Below are positions 1 to 12,312 of a stretch of 64,000 bases of DNA, one piece after another. The stretch lies in the NCBI GenBank assembly GCA_014621425.1, contig JAANBB010000163.1, forward strand, positions 1 through 64,000. Direction: 5' to 3'. Position 1 is the first letter of the stretch. Each line of letters begins with the position of its first letter. The translations under genes were made by a program, and so were the position numbers. This DNA comes from Cylindrodendrum hubeiense. Taxonomy: Eukaryota > Ascomycota > Sordariomycetes > Hypocreales > Nectriaceae. A model generated the notes under the pieces. That model had not been told where the DNA came from, made no database searches, and saw only the letters and a program-made list of their open reading frames with translations.

Positions 1-561
1 CGGGAAGGGCTTCTCGCTCGACACCATGCCGAAGCCGATCAGGGTGCCGTCGGTCAGGTGGCCGCGATCCAGCACGGTGTCGACGAGGGCGTCGGACTCG
101 GGCAGCGGCAGGTGGCGCAGGATGCAGACGATGTACTCGACGGTGATGGCGAGCTCTGCCTCCGCGCGCTTCTTGCCCGCGGCGAGCCCCGCGACGACGG
201 TGTCGTAGCTGACGCCGCGCGCCGTGTGCGCCTGCGGATCGAAGAAGACCTCGGCATGGAGGACCTTGTCCCGTGCCGCCTTTTCAAAGTAGGCCCAGGC
301 GAGGGTCTCGTAGTCGGCCTCGGTAACGAGGACGCTCATCCCCAGATAGTAGTAGTGCAGGAAGTCATCGAGGCATGTGAAGTTCTGGTAGCGCTCGCGC
401 AGCGTCTCAGGGGAGGCATAGACGGGATCGTCGGGCAGGGCAATGCCGTTCTTGTCGGCCAGGGCGAAGAGCAGCTCCGGCTCGAGGGTGCCCTCGATGT
501 GCAGGTGCTGCTCGACCTTGGGGAGGGCGGCGATGAAGCCGTGGAGAGGTGACTTGCACAT
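1..561 (-). CDS. AAH1: Adenine deaminase, N-terminal part (runs off left edge)
   Basis: The first 187 codons are visible, starting at the ATG at 561 and staying open to the window edge. The protein begins MCKSPLHGFIAALPKVEQHL and continues with HLHIEGTLEPELLF, where the two histidines of HLH are the metal ligands of the adenosine/adenine deaminase fold. Segments such as LDDFLHYYYLGMSVL and HAEVFFDPQAHT match the fungal Aah1 subgroup, which converts adenine to hypoxanthine in purine salvage in the cytosol and nucleus. Adenosine deaminases proper have a different N-terminus, so adenine is the more likely substrate, but this is inferred from family resemblance. The remaining catalytic residues lie outside the window. 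Xanthine dehydrogenase, acting later in the same route, is at 22.6-26.8 kb. Confidence 0.87.
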   Translation of the reverse strand, partial: MCKSPLHGFIAALPKVEQHLHIEGTLEPELLFALADKNGIALPDDPVYASPETLRERYQNFTCLDDFLHYYYLGMSVLVTEADYETLAWAYFEKAARDKVLHAEVFFDPQAHTARGVSYDTVVAGLAAGKKRAEAELAITVEYIVCILRHLPLPESDALVDTVLDRGHLTDGTLIGFGMVSSEKPFP

Positions 562-1017
562 GATACTGGCTGTGGTGGTTTTTTTTTGGCGGTTTTCGGC
601 GGCGGACAAGGATTGCGATCTGTACCTTGGTGTACTTGTCGAATGGTGGTCAAGTCTTGGGTGCCGGGGAGCTTCACTTGAAACTCCCGAATGAAACTGC
701 GTCTTGTCGGGGGGTCTGGCGGTAGAAATACCTTCCTGAGCGACTCTTATCCAGGTGAGCGCGTCGTCGGATCAGCTCGATCTGTAACGCGGTTGACCAA
801 TCCACAGGGCGAGCTTGGGCAGAATGCGAATCTCGCGGACCGATTGGGAGGCCGGCGTCGGGGGCTTCCGTCCGTTGGCATCGGAGGTGAGCGACGGACG
901 GGCATCTCGGGCTTCCAAGGGCGGTCTTTGCGTATGCGAGGCACCACTGGGTGCCAGGCTGGACGTGTCTCTGTGAGGCGGTCTGCAGAAGCACATCCAG
1001 CATACGGGACTCGGGGC

Positions 1018-1100
1018 TTGGTGTTCTGGGTGTTCTGGGTGTCCTGGGTGTCCTGGGTGGTCTGGGTGGTCTGCTTGGGTGGCCTGGGTGTTCTAGGTGC
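1018..1100. repeat. Minisatellite, unit about TGGGTGTTC
   Basis: Roughly nine imperfect copies of a 9-10 nt G/T-rich unit (TGGGTGTTC, TGGGTGTCC, TGGGTGGTC) are arranged head to tail. The short frames running through it are low-complexity Gly/Val/Trp strings and are not genes. Confidence 0.8.
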
Positions 1101-1640
1101 TGCTCTGCGTCTTCTGGGCGCTCGCCTCTGGGTGCTCCTCTGTGCGGCACAAGGCCCGTCCTCCCTCTGTGCTCACACTCGCTCGCACTCAACCTCCGTC
1201 GTCGTCCCGCCCGTGCGTGCGCGCGTTTGCGTGTACACGTACTGCTAATATCCCCCGGAGATGTGGCGCATGCCGAGCTGGGATGCGTCGCCGGCTCTGT
1301 CAGCCCGCAGCGCGACAAGGCCAAGACGGCTGTTGGCGCTCGTCAAAATCGTCATGGGCGACATTTCCGGCTCCAGCTGATCTTCGTAGTCAGCGCTTAC
1401 CACTGCGTCTAGCCCCAGCCTAGTTGATGTTGGGGCGCATGCACAATTGAAGCCTCGCGCACGAAAGCGCAAAACCGCAGTCCGGGTCCACTCCCGAAGG
1501 ACCGTCCTATCGCTTCTGCCCATCAGGACCCAGTCAACGGCTCCCGGGACTTGCACGAGTGGCTTCGAGTCTTCGAAAGGCTTGAGTCGCCGACTGGGGT
1601 AAGACTAGCGCCTCGTCCTGTGTCATCACGTCTTATCGTC

Positions 1641-1740
1641 CCATGCCTCCCATTCCTCCCATGCCTCCTCCCATGCCTCCTCTCCCATGCCTACTCCTCC
1701 TCCTCCTCCTCCCACGCCTCCTCCCATGCCACCTCCCAGG
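1641..1740. repeat. Pyrimidine-rich tract, CCTCCCATG units
   Basis: About 100 nt consist of repeated CCTCCCATG and CCTCCT units on the plus strand, giving a nearly pure C/T strand with interspersed ATG. Frames across it encode Pro/Ser or Gly/Glu runs only. Confidence 0.75.
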
Positions 1741-1960
1741 CGGCCAAGCCTTCCATGCCATGGCAGCCATGCCGACGCGCCCCTCTCCTGGGACGCACAG
1801 GCACAGGGACAGGGTGTAAAAAGCAACGACCCAGCCCAGAATGCTTCCTCCCGACGCCCGCGTAAAGACGATGCCCTCCCCAGTCGACATCGGACGCACG
1901 CAGACGGCCTTGCGGGTACTGCAGACGCGGCAAATGAATGGCTGATCCGCCATCCACACC

Positions 1961-2030
1961 TACATAGTACATAGTACATCCGCCGTATGCTACTACGTAC
2001 TATGTATGTAGTACTCCGTACTTGGACGTA
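1961..2030. repeat. TAC/GTA-rich inverted repeat cluster
   Basis: The stretch holds TACATAGTACATAGTAC followed about 20 nt later by GTACTATGTATGTAGTAC, which is partly self-complementary to the first block, and then GTACTCCGTAC. It could form an imperfect hairpin. Similar GTACTCCGTAC elements recur near 5014. Confidence 0.5.
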
Positions 2031-5000
2031 GCATGTACACATCCACATCTGGGACAGGGAAGCCAAAAAGCCAATTGCAAGATTGCGACGCCTCGTCTCC
2101 GAGCCTACGTCCCGGCCGCTCTCGCTTCTATGCCGGTCCGTCCGCCGCTGCGATTGCCCTTGAGGCTTGAATTCCCTCTTTGCTGGTACCGACAGGGGCG
2201 TAGCCTCACTCGGCCCTGCGACGTCTCCATATCCCATATCCCATATCCAAGGCCATCTTCCACGTCGTCAACTCAGGCGCCGGTGCACAGCCAACGACGT
2301 TCCGAATTCCGAGTCCGTGTGGCCGGTGCTTCGGCTGCCTCGATGCCGACTCGCCGAGCGGGCAATATGAGCCTGCTAGATGCAAGCTGGTGGGAGGAGG
2401 AGGCGTGAGCTAGGATCTGCCCCTCGGATGGCTGGAGCTTAATCACCAAAATAGATCTGGGACCTGATCAGTCATGATTCTCCCTCCCAGCGCTACGGCC
2501 CAGAAGCCGAGTCAACGAGACGACGATAGCGCTGGTAAAGAGGCGCCCTGGTCAGGAGAAGCTGGCAGCCGAATAAGTCTGCGGCTAGGGTGGGATTGCC
2601 CGACCCGCCGCTAGGAATTGCACTGCGCGACTCCTGAACATGGGCATGGAGCTTAGGGCACAGGGATAGAGACGAATGGGGGCGCCATATCATAGTGCAT
2701 ACGTACTAGAGCAGAGGACAACCATCATCGGGATCGAAGGATCTCGGCTCGTCGTCCCCCACAAGTCGCATGCGCACACGCACGAGTTGCTTAAGTCTTG
2801 CTAGGTTGCCCCTTCTGACTGGCCTCGTCTCGGCTTTCTTGCACACACAAACCTTACGATTGATCCGCAAACCTGCACCGTTGCGAATCGGAACCCTTCC
2901 TATCGTCGGTAACAGCCGTGCAGGGAGATTCACGACATCTGGGTCGCATGGCACTTGCTGTGCGCTGTCTCTACTGGCTGGTCCAAATTCGCACTCAACC
3001 CCCCAGTTGCACTAGAATAACGGCCTGACGTATAGCCTACGTACTCTGTAGCAAGAACCCCATCGCGGTGGACTCGTAGGCTCTCAACACCGTTGACAAC
3101 TAGTTTTGATCAGTGTGGGGGGGTGACTGGACTGGCACCGTGACGGTGGAATTGGTCGTGGGTGCATCCGTCAACCGGAAGTTGGGGAAAGGAATGGCCA
3201 TGGCAATCTGTGAGGTATCTCTCAGTCACAAAACTTCAACTCCTGTTCAGTGACAGGGGGGAATACTAGCGGCTCTTAGTTAGAATACAGACACCTTCAG
3301 TATTATCAAGACTCTTGCCCAGCACTCCCCGAGGCACAGAAACAAGCACAAACTTAATCCCTTTTTTTGTGCGCGTACTGCCGAATCTCTTGCGTCTCAG
3401 TCAAGGCACCCGGCCAAATAGGTTGCTAGTGTGCACAGAATCAAGCCTTCGCTACCCACTGCCTGGTGTCATCTCTGAGAACCCTTGGCTGGATACGGAT
3501 AAATGGGACCGCTTTGCTGAGGGGGTCCAATAATGGAGCATCCCACATTGATCGTCAAATGATTTAGCGACCCAGGAGGGGACGGTTCTCGGCTCCCAAC
3601 CACAATCACAGTAATTAAGCACTGGCTCTGACCCTAGGCGGCGAGAGGCCTGATCAGACCTAGTCAGGGAGCCGGCCTAGTGGCGTCATCACAGGCTGGC
3701 GTTGAATTCCGGCCACGCTATGAGGACACTCTGGTACTGATCAGCGTTTATCCTTTCATGCGAATTGAAAACCCTTACATGCCACGCGGAAGGTGCCAGT
3801 CACCCACCGCCGAGGCACAACTCTCTTCGCATGCCCATCCTGACCGTGAAACCATTCGCTGACATACATGGAGCAAATACTGACGGACGGGAAATCCTTC
3901 GGAGAGGAGCTTCGGAGAGGAGCTCTGAGGCCAGGATAATCTGGCTTGGCGGTTGAGGCGAAAACAAGGGAAAAGCTTGGGCCACAGTGGGACGGAGTGT
4001 ACGTAAGCTCTTTGGATCCGCGGCATGCAACGTGCTGCGGGATGTGGGTTGTGGTTGATGGATGGTGGACCGTGTCGACCCTCATGTGGGGAGGCAGATG
4101 GGGGAAGATGTCCCCAGCCATTGACGGCTAGAATGTCTCAAGAAACGACTAGCGCGCAAGAATCGGCATGAACTTTACGAAAGCTTCAAGGCCCAAGCTC
4201 GCCCGGCAGTTTGCCAGACACGGGCAATGCTGCAACCCGTGAGAAATCCAGCACATATATTGTACCTGGTGGGGAATATAATGAGCAGCAGCCCTCGATG
4301 ATTGCTGGCTAGCCGAGCAATATAAAGTCCTGAGTCTTGTGAGACGGTGGCCTGCTATGGGCGTGCGCTTCGGAATGGCATTTCACCAGGCTCCGTGAGC
4401 CTTTGCCGGAATGGAGATCAGCGGACAGATGCAGCCAGACTGAAGCCCGCGCTGGCGTGGCTTGTCCCGCAACCATGGCTGGCACAACATGAGGGATCAT
4501 ACGTGACAGTGGCACGTGGACGAAACAGGGTGCTGGACCCTCTCGCCCCTGTCTTGACCATTGGCCGGTTTAGTCAACGGGAGTGGATGTTGTACGCATC
4601 GGCTGTCGGGTGCCATTCGTGATGGGAAGTGGGAGGTGCCGGGGGAACCGATCACCACGTCTGGTAAAAGAACCGTTCGGTTGGATAGGGGGGTGATCCC
4701 AGATTCAAGGTGCACAAGGCAGGCCAACATCGCCCCACCAGAAGGCAAGATCCAATGACGGGATGGGTATCCGCATGGGGCGTCATTTTGATGACCACCG
4801 ACCCGTCACCATCACCAAGGGCAAGCCGACCTGCTGGAGTTGGGGGGGTACGTATTCACAGCAGTCCGGGAGTCTGGATAAAGTGTGATTGCGTGCGTCG
4901 TCTTGTCACACGTTAATGGCAGGGGCTCGGTGAACCCCCAAGTAACGACGCGACGGGCCGCCCGGTGTCGTTGGGTCGAGGAGGCCAAGAGAATAGTGCT

Positions 5001-8000
5001 GCTGACGAGTACAGTACTCCGTACCGAGCATGGGGTTCCCGCTAAGTACACTCAGCAGACTAATCAGATGTAGGGAGGGCGAGGCAAGTCGGTGCATCGC
5101 GCTTCTGGGCTGCATCCAATGGCGGATGGGGAGTGGCTGAGCTCCACATCAGCCGCAGGGCCGGCGCCTCTGTCGCTTCTGTCTTTTCCCGGACAACAAA
5201 CCGGGCCAGAGCTTTTTGTTCTCGAAGTCGGGTGGGACATGTCGTTGCGCATCTGCACCTCGACAGTCTAGGGAGCCTCGAGTGGAGGCGGTTTAGCCGT
5301 CTTACGTAGCACGTAGCACGCTGGCCCGCACGCTTTCACCTCAGAGCCCGGAGCCGTAGCTGAACGTAGCACACGGACGGAGGCTCCAGTGCGAAGGCGA
5401 GACAGTACGAGGCGTGGCGATGGCCCTGGATCTGTAACTGGGTTTGCCGCGCGCCTCGAGGGACGTTGACGGTCGGGATCGTTGGCTATGGGCCGATGGG
5501 AGGGGGCGCGTCGAGTGTCGGGGTGTGCGTTTGATCGTCGCTCCGGGCTGGCGTGGCGAGGGACGTCAACTGCGATCGAGCCGAGGACGCAAGGTGAGGC
5601 CCAGGAGCGGCCCAGGACAGAGAGAGCAGGGAGAGGAAGCATGGGAGGGACCAGGGCTGGCAGCAAAGATGTGGAGTTTCCAAGGCTTTTGAAGGCGACG
5701 ATGCTGCACGAGGCGCTTCCGACTTTCCAGAGCAAGGGCAGATTCCAAGTTGCAGGCCATGCCAGCTCGAGGAGTTTCCTGGCTTCGCATACACCAGAGT
5801 AGGGTGTCCAATGGGTACCATCGAGGAGTATGGAGGCAGACTGGAGGCAGACTGGAGGCAGGTTGAGCTGGCGGGCCCGCGCCGATTGCGCCTGCAAAGC
5901 CGCACTCCTGCCCGTTTGCGGACATGGACATGATGGCACTTGCTGAAGGGGACGTGCTACCTATGTAGGTAGGCACCACCCTTGCTTGATTGCTCTCGTC
6001 TGTCGGTAGGGGCGCATATACATGTCAGGCTTCATTGGTAGGTAATCCGTCCTTGACGATGATATGATAGGCGGGAGACCAGGGAGAGGGTTGGATTGGT
6101 GTTGAGGAAGCGGGAGGTGTAACTAAGATCGCTCGCCAAAGCCATCATCTGTCTGGCTGTGATGTCTGCAGGGCGTGCTCCGAACCAACTGGAGGCAATT
6201 GGGTAGGGTACGTACGTGGGGTGGTATCCAAGAAATGACGGGCAGGGTGCGGGAGGTACCTTGGGCGCTGTAGCAGGTGGAGGGGTACACGCCTGGGTAG
6301 GGAGGCAAGCGCAAGCAGGCTCACTAACTCGACTGAGGTAGGACCGGATCGGTTCGGCCGCCCACCTCCCGTCATCATGACCGTCATGCCCAATCCAACC
6401 ACCAACCAAAAGGCCAATCCAAGACGAAATGGTCGATATTGCCGCCGCTCATCGCCGAGGAATCAGGTTACGGCGTGCTGCATGTCCACTCGACATGCAT
6501 CGCCCATCTCCATCCGCGATGCCTGCAGCTCCAGCATCGTCAACCCCTCGTCACTCGTCACTCGTCACTCACCACCCATCACCCAACTCGAATCTCAGCC
6601 CACACGGCCAGGACATGGGGATTAGGGATCTCCGAAAATTGACACCACTCTCGCTCTTCGCACTCTCTGTCCGGCTTTGATGGGCGGCTGTCACGCCCCT
6701 AACCATTGGCATGGAAGTTAGTCCCTCCCTAGGCAAAGTATGTACCGTACCGGTGGTGCACGGGGCACAGAGGAAGTCCGTCCTGTCTTCCCACTTTCCA
6801 GCTTAACTTAGCGCAGAGCGTCCCCGGCCTCCTTGTGACTTTAAGGTTAGAAAGGCCCTTCTTCGTCACCTTCTACTATGCGAGAACCAGTCGGCGATTC
6901 GGCCCCGCTCTCGCTTCTCGGCGGCGTGTTTCCAGGACCCGGCCGGGCGTGGAGTAGTCTCATTCAGTCGTTACCCAGCATGGTAATTTATTCCCAATTA
7001 TCGGCATCGTCTTTAAGGAGCCAAGCGCTCGTGCCGCCAACCGAGAGAGAAGACGCGTCCCTCATAATCCACACGACGACGGCGTCCGGAGACCAACATA
7101 CCTGAAGCTCGCTTCGAGAACCAGGGCACCACGACTAAATATACCCATCCCCATTACCTAGCCCAGGCCCAAGACGTCGGGCATCTTGGAGGAGAGACAT
7201 TCCCGTGCGGTGCTACCGAGTCGACCGCGCCTCAGAGCCCTGGCGCTTTTAGATCCCACATATCCGATGCCAGATTGCTCCAAGGCAAATCACATCCGCG
7301 TTTGCGTCGCCCGGTTCTGCGCATTCAACTGCCCCGGCGCTCTGTTACATGCAAGGCGGCCCTGTACTTCAGACCATGCCTAGTGGACGCCTGCCACTAG
7401 TGTGCACTCCGTGCAGTGCCATTCGTCCCTAGCAAACATCGAGATTCCTCTTCGACCACGGGGCCCCAGCGAGCCGCCCGTCCAGCCCTTCCCTTCCCGG
7501 CGGTTCACTCGGCTCTAGCCCGAATCCCCACTACGACCCCTACTGGGGACTCGTCATCCTGTTCCCACCCAAGGCGGCGGATACAACCGTGCTATTGGCG
7601 AACACATGGAAGGGTGGCACCCCCTCGGAAACCACCATGGCCGAACCCACAGGCTTCGGCAGGCCGTGTGCCCAACGGCAAGTTGCAGGCTCCCGGGAGT
7701 CCTCAAGCAGACCAACCCTAGCCACAGCTCGGACGAGGGCCTCGAATCGGTCAAGGGCATGCCTTTGGGCGTCTTAGAAGCCACTGTCGAGGTCAGCCAT
7801 ACCCGCCTTAGGCCCCGTCCTTGGCCCCGTCCCCATCCCCATCCCCCTGGGCCTTCATCCAACGGCTGCTGACGCCACGCGTCTGGCAAGGAGTGTAAGG
7901 AGCACAAGGAGAAAAGGCGACCACCGAGACCATGGGGGCCATGGACATGGAGACCATGAATCAGAGTTCGAAGCGTTCCAACTCAATCAGTGGCTTTAAT

Positions 8001-9780
8001 TCTCCACGAGTAGGGCAAAGCGATATTAGGGAGCAAGCTATGTTCGCTACACGCCCATTTGGTCATCGCATCACGTTACATTCAACAGTCGTCGACTGAC
8101 GTGTGAATCTTCGGGCCATACCGTGTATGTTATGCTTGATCAAGCCTCAGTCGCATCTATTCCCACGGCTACATCCGGACAAACGCCCAGCCACGCTGCT
8201 GTCCGGGCCATATGCCGCGCTCTGTATAACCCAGCCGTTGATCCTGAGTCAGCACGTGGGTCAAGCCATCTACCGTCTGCCGTCAAGAGAACAATGAGAA
8301 CATGGCTCCCAAACCGACGAGGGAATCATTCCCGGATCTTCAAAGTCATGCAACATGTTGTCTCAAGGACGGCGATCCAGGGGCCGGGGGTAACACATGG
8401 CATAGCAGTTAGCACCAGGCCAGAATCCCAAACCATACAATGGTCCCGTGTGCACATCACTCCCCCAAACTAGTCCCCCCGAAGCCCCAAGACGGGCCAG
8501 ATGCCGACGAGTTGGTACACGCTGTCGAGCCGCGCTGGGATTTATCTCCTATCGTCCTTGTACATGGTCTGGCGGAGCCCAATCATCCAGTGATCCCCTC
8601 AACGGGAGGGCCATACCTCGAGTCTTGCGTTGTATCTGGCCTCCATCTACCAGGGGATTGATAGCGTTGATGCCAAGCACCGGAGCCCTCTGGACTCTTT
8701 CAAGATGCCTCACCTCGTGGGTCTCGACATGCTCTTCCTCAGCTTGGAAACAAGCACTTGTTGGACCCATCACTTCCAAGGGTGACTAGGATCTGGGGTT
8801 CTTACTGGTGACTTCCACCAGGATGCCCAACTCCGCTCGAAACACGTTAGCGGCCCTGGCTGATCTCAACAGCCCTGCTCTGCCAATTTGTCAAGGGTCT
8901 GGCTCCTCCCCTCCGGCCCCCCATTTCCCATGCCTACCTGGCCCAGATAATATTTCCGAATCTGCTTTAAGGAGCGGAGAGCCCCGGATCACGGACCAGC
9001 GCCACTAACACGGTGCTGTTGCTGTACCCCGGCGACTGATGGATGGGCAGCAATATACCTACTTGCAGACGCCATCTCCTTCTAAACATTTCCCTCTATT
9101 CCCACTCTCGTACCAAACTTACGCCGCCTCCCCCTAGCCTTCTGCGTTGCTTTTCTCCGCCTCACCCTCGATTCTTACAACACTGTGGCTGGGTGGCAAG
9201 GAAAACCACTTACTTGCCACTCCCGAAGGGCATAACACTCGGCTACATGCCACGCTCGATTTGTGCAGGCCCTCTTCCTTGCTGACCTGCTGGCCTGAAC
9301 CCAAATGCCATCTTGGGATCAACACGACGCCACACGGCATAGCCAACCGTTCCCAGTATCGTAATCTCGTCTGGGGATTCTACGAACTGTCATCAGGGTT
9401 GGACACCAAAGCCCCAGGGCTTACATCCGACCAGAACGGCGTTAGGTTACACAGCCTCGCTGCATCTCAATATAACCCCATTACTGAGCCGGGGTTCGCA
9501 CTGCTCGCCGGTCAGAAGACGTCGGCGGTAGTTGCTCGGTGGCCACAGCCAAGGATCGCTTGACAAACAAGTGGCGTCCTCCTCGCCGGCTCGTCCTCGA
9601 TCTCGGACAGGGACGTGGAGGGTTACCTCTTGTATAATTAACCACACTCCCAGGTTCTAGGCCAGAGTAGTTTGCATGCTCGTTAATCATCGGCTGCCCG
9701 GTATTCGCCCTGTTGGGGAGCCCGTGGAGAGCCCCCTCAACCAGCCCGTCAGAGGGTGGGACCCCAGAGGGCATTCGGCC

Positions 9781-12312
9781 ATGGCTTCTTCGTCACATAA
9801 TCCCTATGTTCGATCTCCAAACCTATCCACTAGATCCTACGACTCTTCTTCGGTGTCCTCCGCTACGTCGCCGCGGCCTTCGTCGCAGTACCTTGCCGGC
9901 GTGATGAGCGCCAACCCAAGATTAAATGCGGCGCCGACGCCTCAACCGATTGGCATCCCGCATCTTCCTTCAGTCAGCCAGGGCTTCCAGCCGTACACCC
10001 CAATGACCACGTCTTCGTCCTTGGGACAGGAGTCTCTTGCGTCGACTGATTCTGTGGCGAGCACTCCGGGCCCTTCCAGCGCGCATCTGTCCGGCCCTCA
10101 GGGACAGAAAAGGGCCTATCGCCAGCGGAGGAAGGATCCAAGCTGCGACGCGTGCCGGGAGAGGAAGGTCAAGTGCGACGCCACGGAGACGACAAGCTGC
10201 TCCGAGTGCTCAAGCCGTAATGTCAAGTGCCAGTTTACCAAGGAAACCAACCGGCGTATGTCGTCAATCAAGCAGGTGCAGGACCTGGAGAAACAGATGG
10301 AACGGGTAAAGAGAGAGAACAACGGTTTGCGTCGAATTCTTCAGGACAAGGACGGGTCGATGGACTTGGACATGGAGACACCAGACCAACCAACTACTCT
10401 ATTACCAGCAATCGGGACGGAACCGAAGCGACGAAAACGACCAGCACCTGTTCCGGAGCTGGCCAGAGCACGAGCGAACGTGCGGAACTTCGCCAAGGGT
10501 GTCTGGAAGCCCCCGGCGCAGTACCGTACTCCAGGTCTGGCATCCTTCAACCCCCCCAGGCCGGAACTCCCTCCCAGGCACGTCGTGGACCAGCTACTAC
10601 ACAGCTACTACTCATCGTCCCATGCGATGTTCCCGATTCTACACTTCCCAACATTCCGAGCGGCAGTTGAAAACCTATACTCCAGCGGTAGCTTGGCCAG
10701 GGCATCGCCAGCATGGCTTTCACTCTTCTTCTCCGTTCTCGCTGCTGGCAGCCTGTTCGGTTCTACATCGCAGCCAAATTCCTTCTACCAGCCCGCCGAC
10801 TTTCTCGAGACTGCAAATAAGATGCTGGACCCCTGGAACGACGAGTTCACACTGGACAATGCACGAGCACTGTCACTGATTTCCCTGTGCCTCAACGAGA
10901 TGAATTTGAAATCTGCAGCATGGACGTGGCTGGGCAGGGCTGTCCGAGTAGGCCAAGATCTTGGACTTTACTCCGAGTCGGGGCCATGGCCAGTGATCGA
11001 GGGGGAGATGCGCCGGAGGACGTGGTGGACCATCTACATCCTCGACAGGACCCTAGCTACGGAGCTTGGACGTCCAGTCTTGATCAACGACGAGGATTGC
11101 GATGTATCGCTACCGGCAGGTGTTGACGATCAGTATATTCACGAAGGAGGCATGCTGGTACCCAACGGTGCAGAGCCACTAACGCATTCGCTGCTTGCGG
11201 TTATTCACGTTGTCAGGTCTTACACAGCACTCCTCGCAGCTCTGACACCGCCGGCCTTGTCATCGGTCCAGCTATCGACTTTCGAGGACCACTTCAAGAA
11301 GTGTCTAGCCACATTCCCCCCTGCTTGCGATCCTTCCAGCACCGTGCCGCTCGCACCGCACTTCCTGGCGCCTCTAGCATACCTCTTTCACGCTCGAATG
11401 CTCCTCAACCGACACCACCTTGATCCGGGCTACCCCCTCGAAGCCCGTCTCGCCTCCGTAGAGAGTTGTACACACGTGGCGCTCGAGACGGCGTCTCTCC
11501 TTCACCGATCGAACACTTCACACCTCGCTGATGGGGCAACGGCCCTCCTGACGACGCATATTTTCCGATGTACTTTATTTCTGCTTCTTACCGGGTATCT
11601 TGACCACGCCACCACATGTATCAGGGCTATGGCTTCGATTAGCACGCGAAGAGATGTTGCCACCCCCTGTGGCCGGTTCCTATCGTTCTTTATTTCTACC
11701 TTGGGGACGAAAAGAGCCGAATTCGCCAACTATCTTTCTCGGAGTGCGCCCTCTCCCCCCTTCGGCGCTCTACGCTCTTCGATCGACCACTCCTCCATTC
11801 TCCAAATGCTGTCGCGGGACGAAGATCTTCTATCATACGTGTCAGCGGACCTCCAAGCATCACCAGACGCTTCTTGGCTCTGGGCAGGTCTTGAGCGTGA
11901 GACACAACTCCCCCATCTTTCCTCCCCGGTGGCATCGCCAGCCGCAGGATCTGGCAGGAGTCTGATCAGCTCGGAGACGCGAACAGGCATCACGGAAGCG
12001 GAAGACAGAGAATGGGGCGGATGGGTGAGACTCGAGGCGGCCATTCGTGGGCTGGACATTGCGGGAAACGTGACGCCTACTCCCACGCCCTCGAATCCGA
12101 CGTGGACACTGCCACCGCCCATCAAGAGCGAGACGCCTGGCCCAGCGGTGGAAATCCCTCGGCTGGGCGAAGTTCCACGCTTCGGATCCGAAGCTCCAAG
12201 GCTGGGAGAGGCCAGCGGTAGGGCCAGTCCCGCAACCGGCAGCAACCTGAGCGCAAGCGGGAGCGCCCCTGGGAATTCCAAGGATCGTCTGAGCATTGCA
12301 AACATAATCTAA
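9781..12312 (+). CDS. Zn(II)2Cys6 fungal-specific transcription factor
   Basis: This intronless gene encodes 843 residues from the ATG at 9781. That ATG lies in a good context (GGCCATGG); an in-frame ATG at 9676 would add 35 residues of unconvincing sequence. A Ser/Pro-rich N-terminus leads to a zinc binuclear cluster at residues 122-151 with spacing C-x2-C-x6-C-x7-C-x2-C-x6-C (CDACRERKVKCDATE then CSECSSRNVKCQF). A short coiled coil follows (KQVQDLEKQMERVKRENNGL), as expected for a dimer. The middle region carries the fungal transcription factor domain, with landmarks LDPWNDEFTLDNARALSLIS, LGRAVRVGQDLGLY and RRRTWWTIYILDR. The C-terminus is Pro/Ser-rich and probably activating. It should act in the nucleus as a pathway regulator, but I cannot name the target or an ortholog. 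The very long upstream region suggests complex control. Confidence 0.88.
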   Translation: MASSSHNPYVRSPNLSTRSYDSSSVSSATSPRPSSQYLAGVMSANPRLNAAPTPQPIGIPHLPSVSQGFQPYTPMTTSSSLGQESLASTDSVASTPGPSSAHLSGPQGQKRAYRQRRKDPSCDACRERKVKCDATETTSCSECSSRNVKCQFTKETNRRMSSIKQVQDLEKQMERVKRENNGLRRILQDKDGSMDLDMETPDQPTTLLPAIGTEPKRRKRPAPVPELARARANVRNFAKGVWKPPAQYRTPGLASFNPPRPELPPRHVVDQLLHSYYSSSHAMFPILHFPTFRAAVENLYSSGSLARASPAWLSLFFSVLAAGSLFGSTSQPNSFYQPADFLETANKMLDPWNDEFTLDNARALSLISLCLNEMNLKSAAWTWLGRAVRVGQDLGLYSESGPWPVIEGEMRRRTWWTIYILDRTLATELGRPVLINDEDCDVSLPAGVDDQYIHEGGMLVPNGAEPLTHSLLAVIHVVRSYTALLAALTPPALSSVQLSTFEDHFKKCLATFPPACDPSSTVPLAPHFLAPLAYLFHARMLLNRHHLDPGYPLEARLASVESCTHVALETASLLHRSNTSHLADGATALLTTHIFRCTLFLLLTGYLDHATTCIRAMASISTRRDVATPCGRFLSFFISTLGTKRAEFANYLSRSAPSPPFGALRSSIDHSSILQMLSRDEDLLSYVSADLQASPDASWLWAGLERETQLPHLSSPVASPAAGSGRSLISSETRTGITEAEDREWGGWVRLEAAIRGLDIAGNVTPTPTPSNPTWTLPPPIKSETPGPAVEIPRLGEVPRFGSEAPRLGEASGRASPATGSNLSASGSAPGNSKDRLSIANII

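Larger units (their letters stand above)
562..9780. other. Long gene-poor region between adenine deaminase and the Zn2Cys6 gene
   Basis: About 9.2 kb holds no reading frame that I recognise on either strand. All frames are short, without domain-like composition, and no chain of short exons gave a familiar protein. The left end is the promoter of the leftward adenine deaminase gene and the right end is the promoter and leader of the rightward Zn2Cys6 gene. It contains two minisatellite-like tracts, a TAC/GTA-rich palindromic stretch and small direct repeats (for example TCGTCAC three times near 6550-6570). I cannot exclude long non-coding RNAs or a fast-evolving multi-exon gene. Confidence 0.5.

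Noticed and set aside
58..552. Plus-strand open frame of 164 codons at the left edge
   Set aside because: It is the antisense shadow of the adenine deaminase coding strand, whose minus-strand frame shows the HLHIEG motif.
1018..1100. Repeat read as a coding Gly/Val/Trp protein
   Set aside because: Frames through the minisatellite are pure low complexity, lack conserved flanks and are open on several frames at once, as expected for a repeat of 9 nt.
11730..12305. Minus-strand open frame of 191 codons under the Zn2Cys6 gene
   Set aside because: It is antisense to the 3' end of a well-supported gene, and its Pro/Gly/Arg-rich content reflects the opposite strand.
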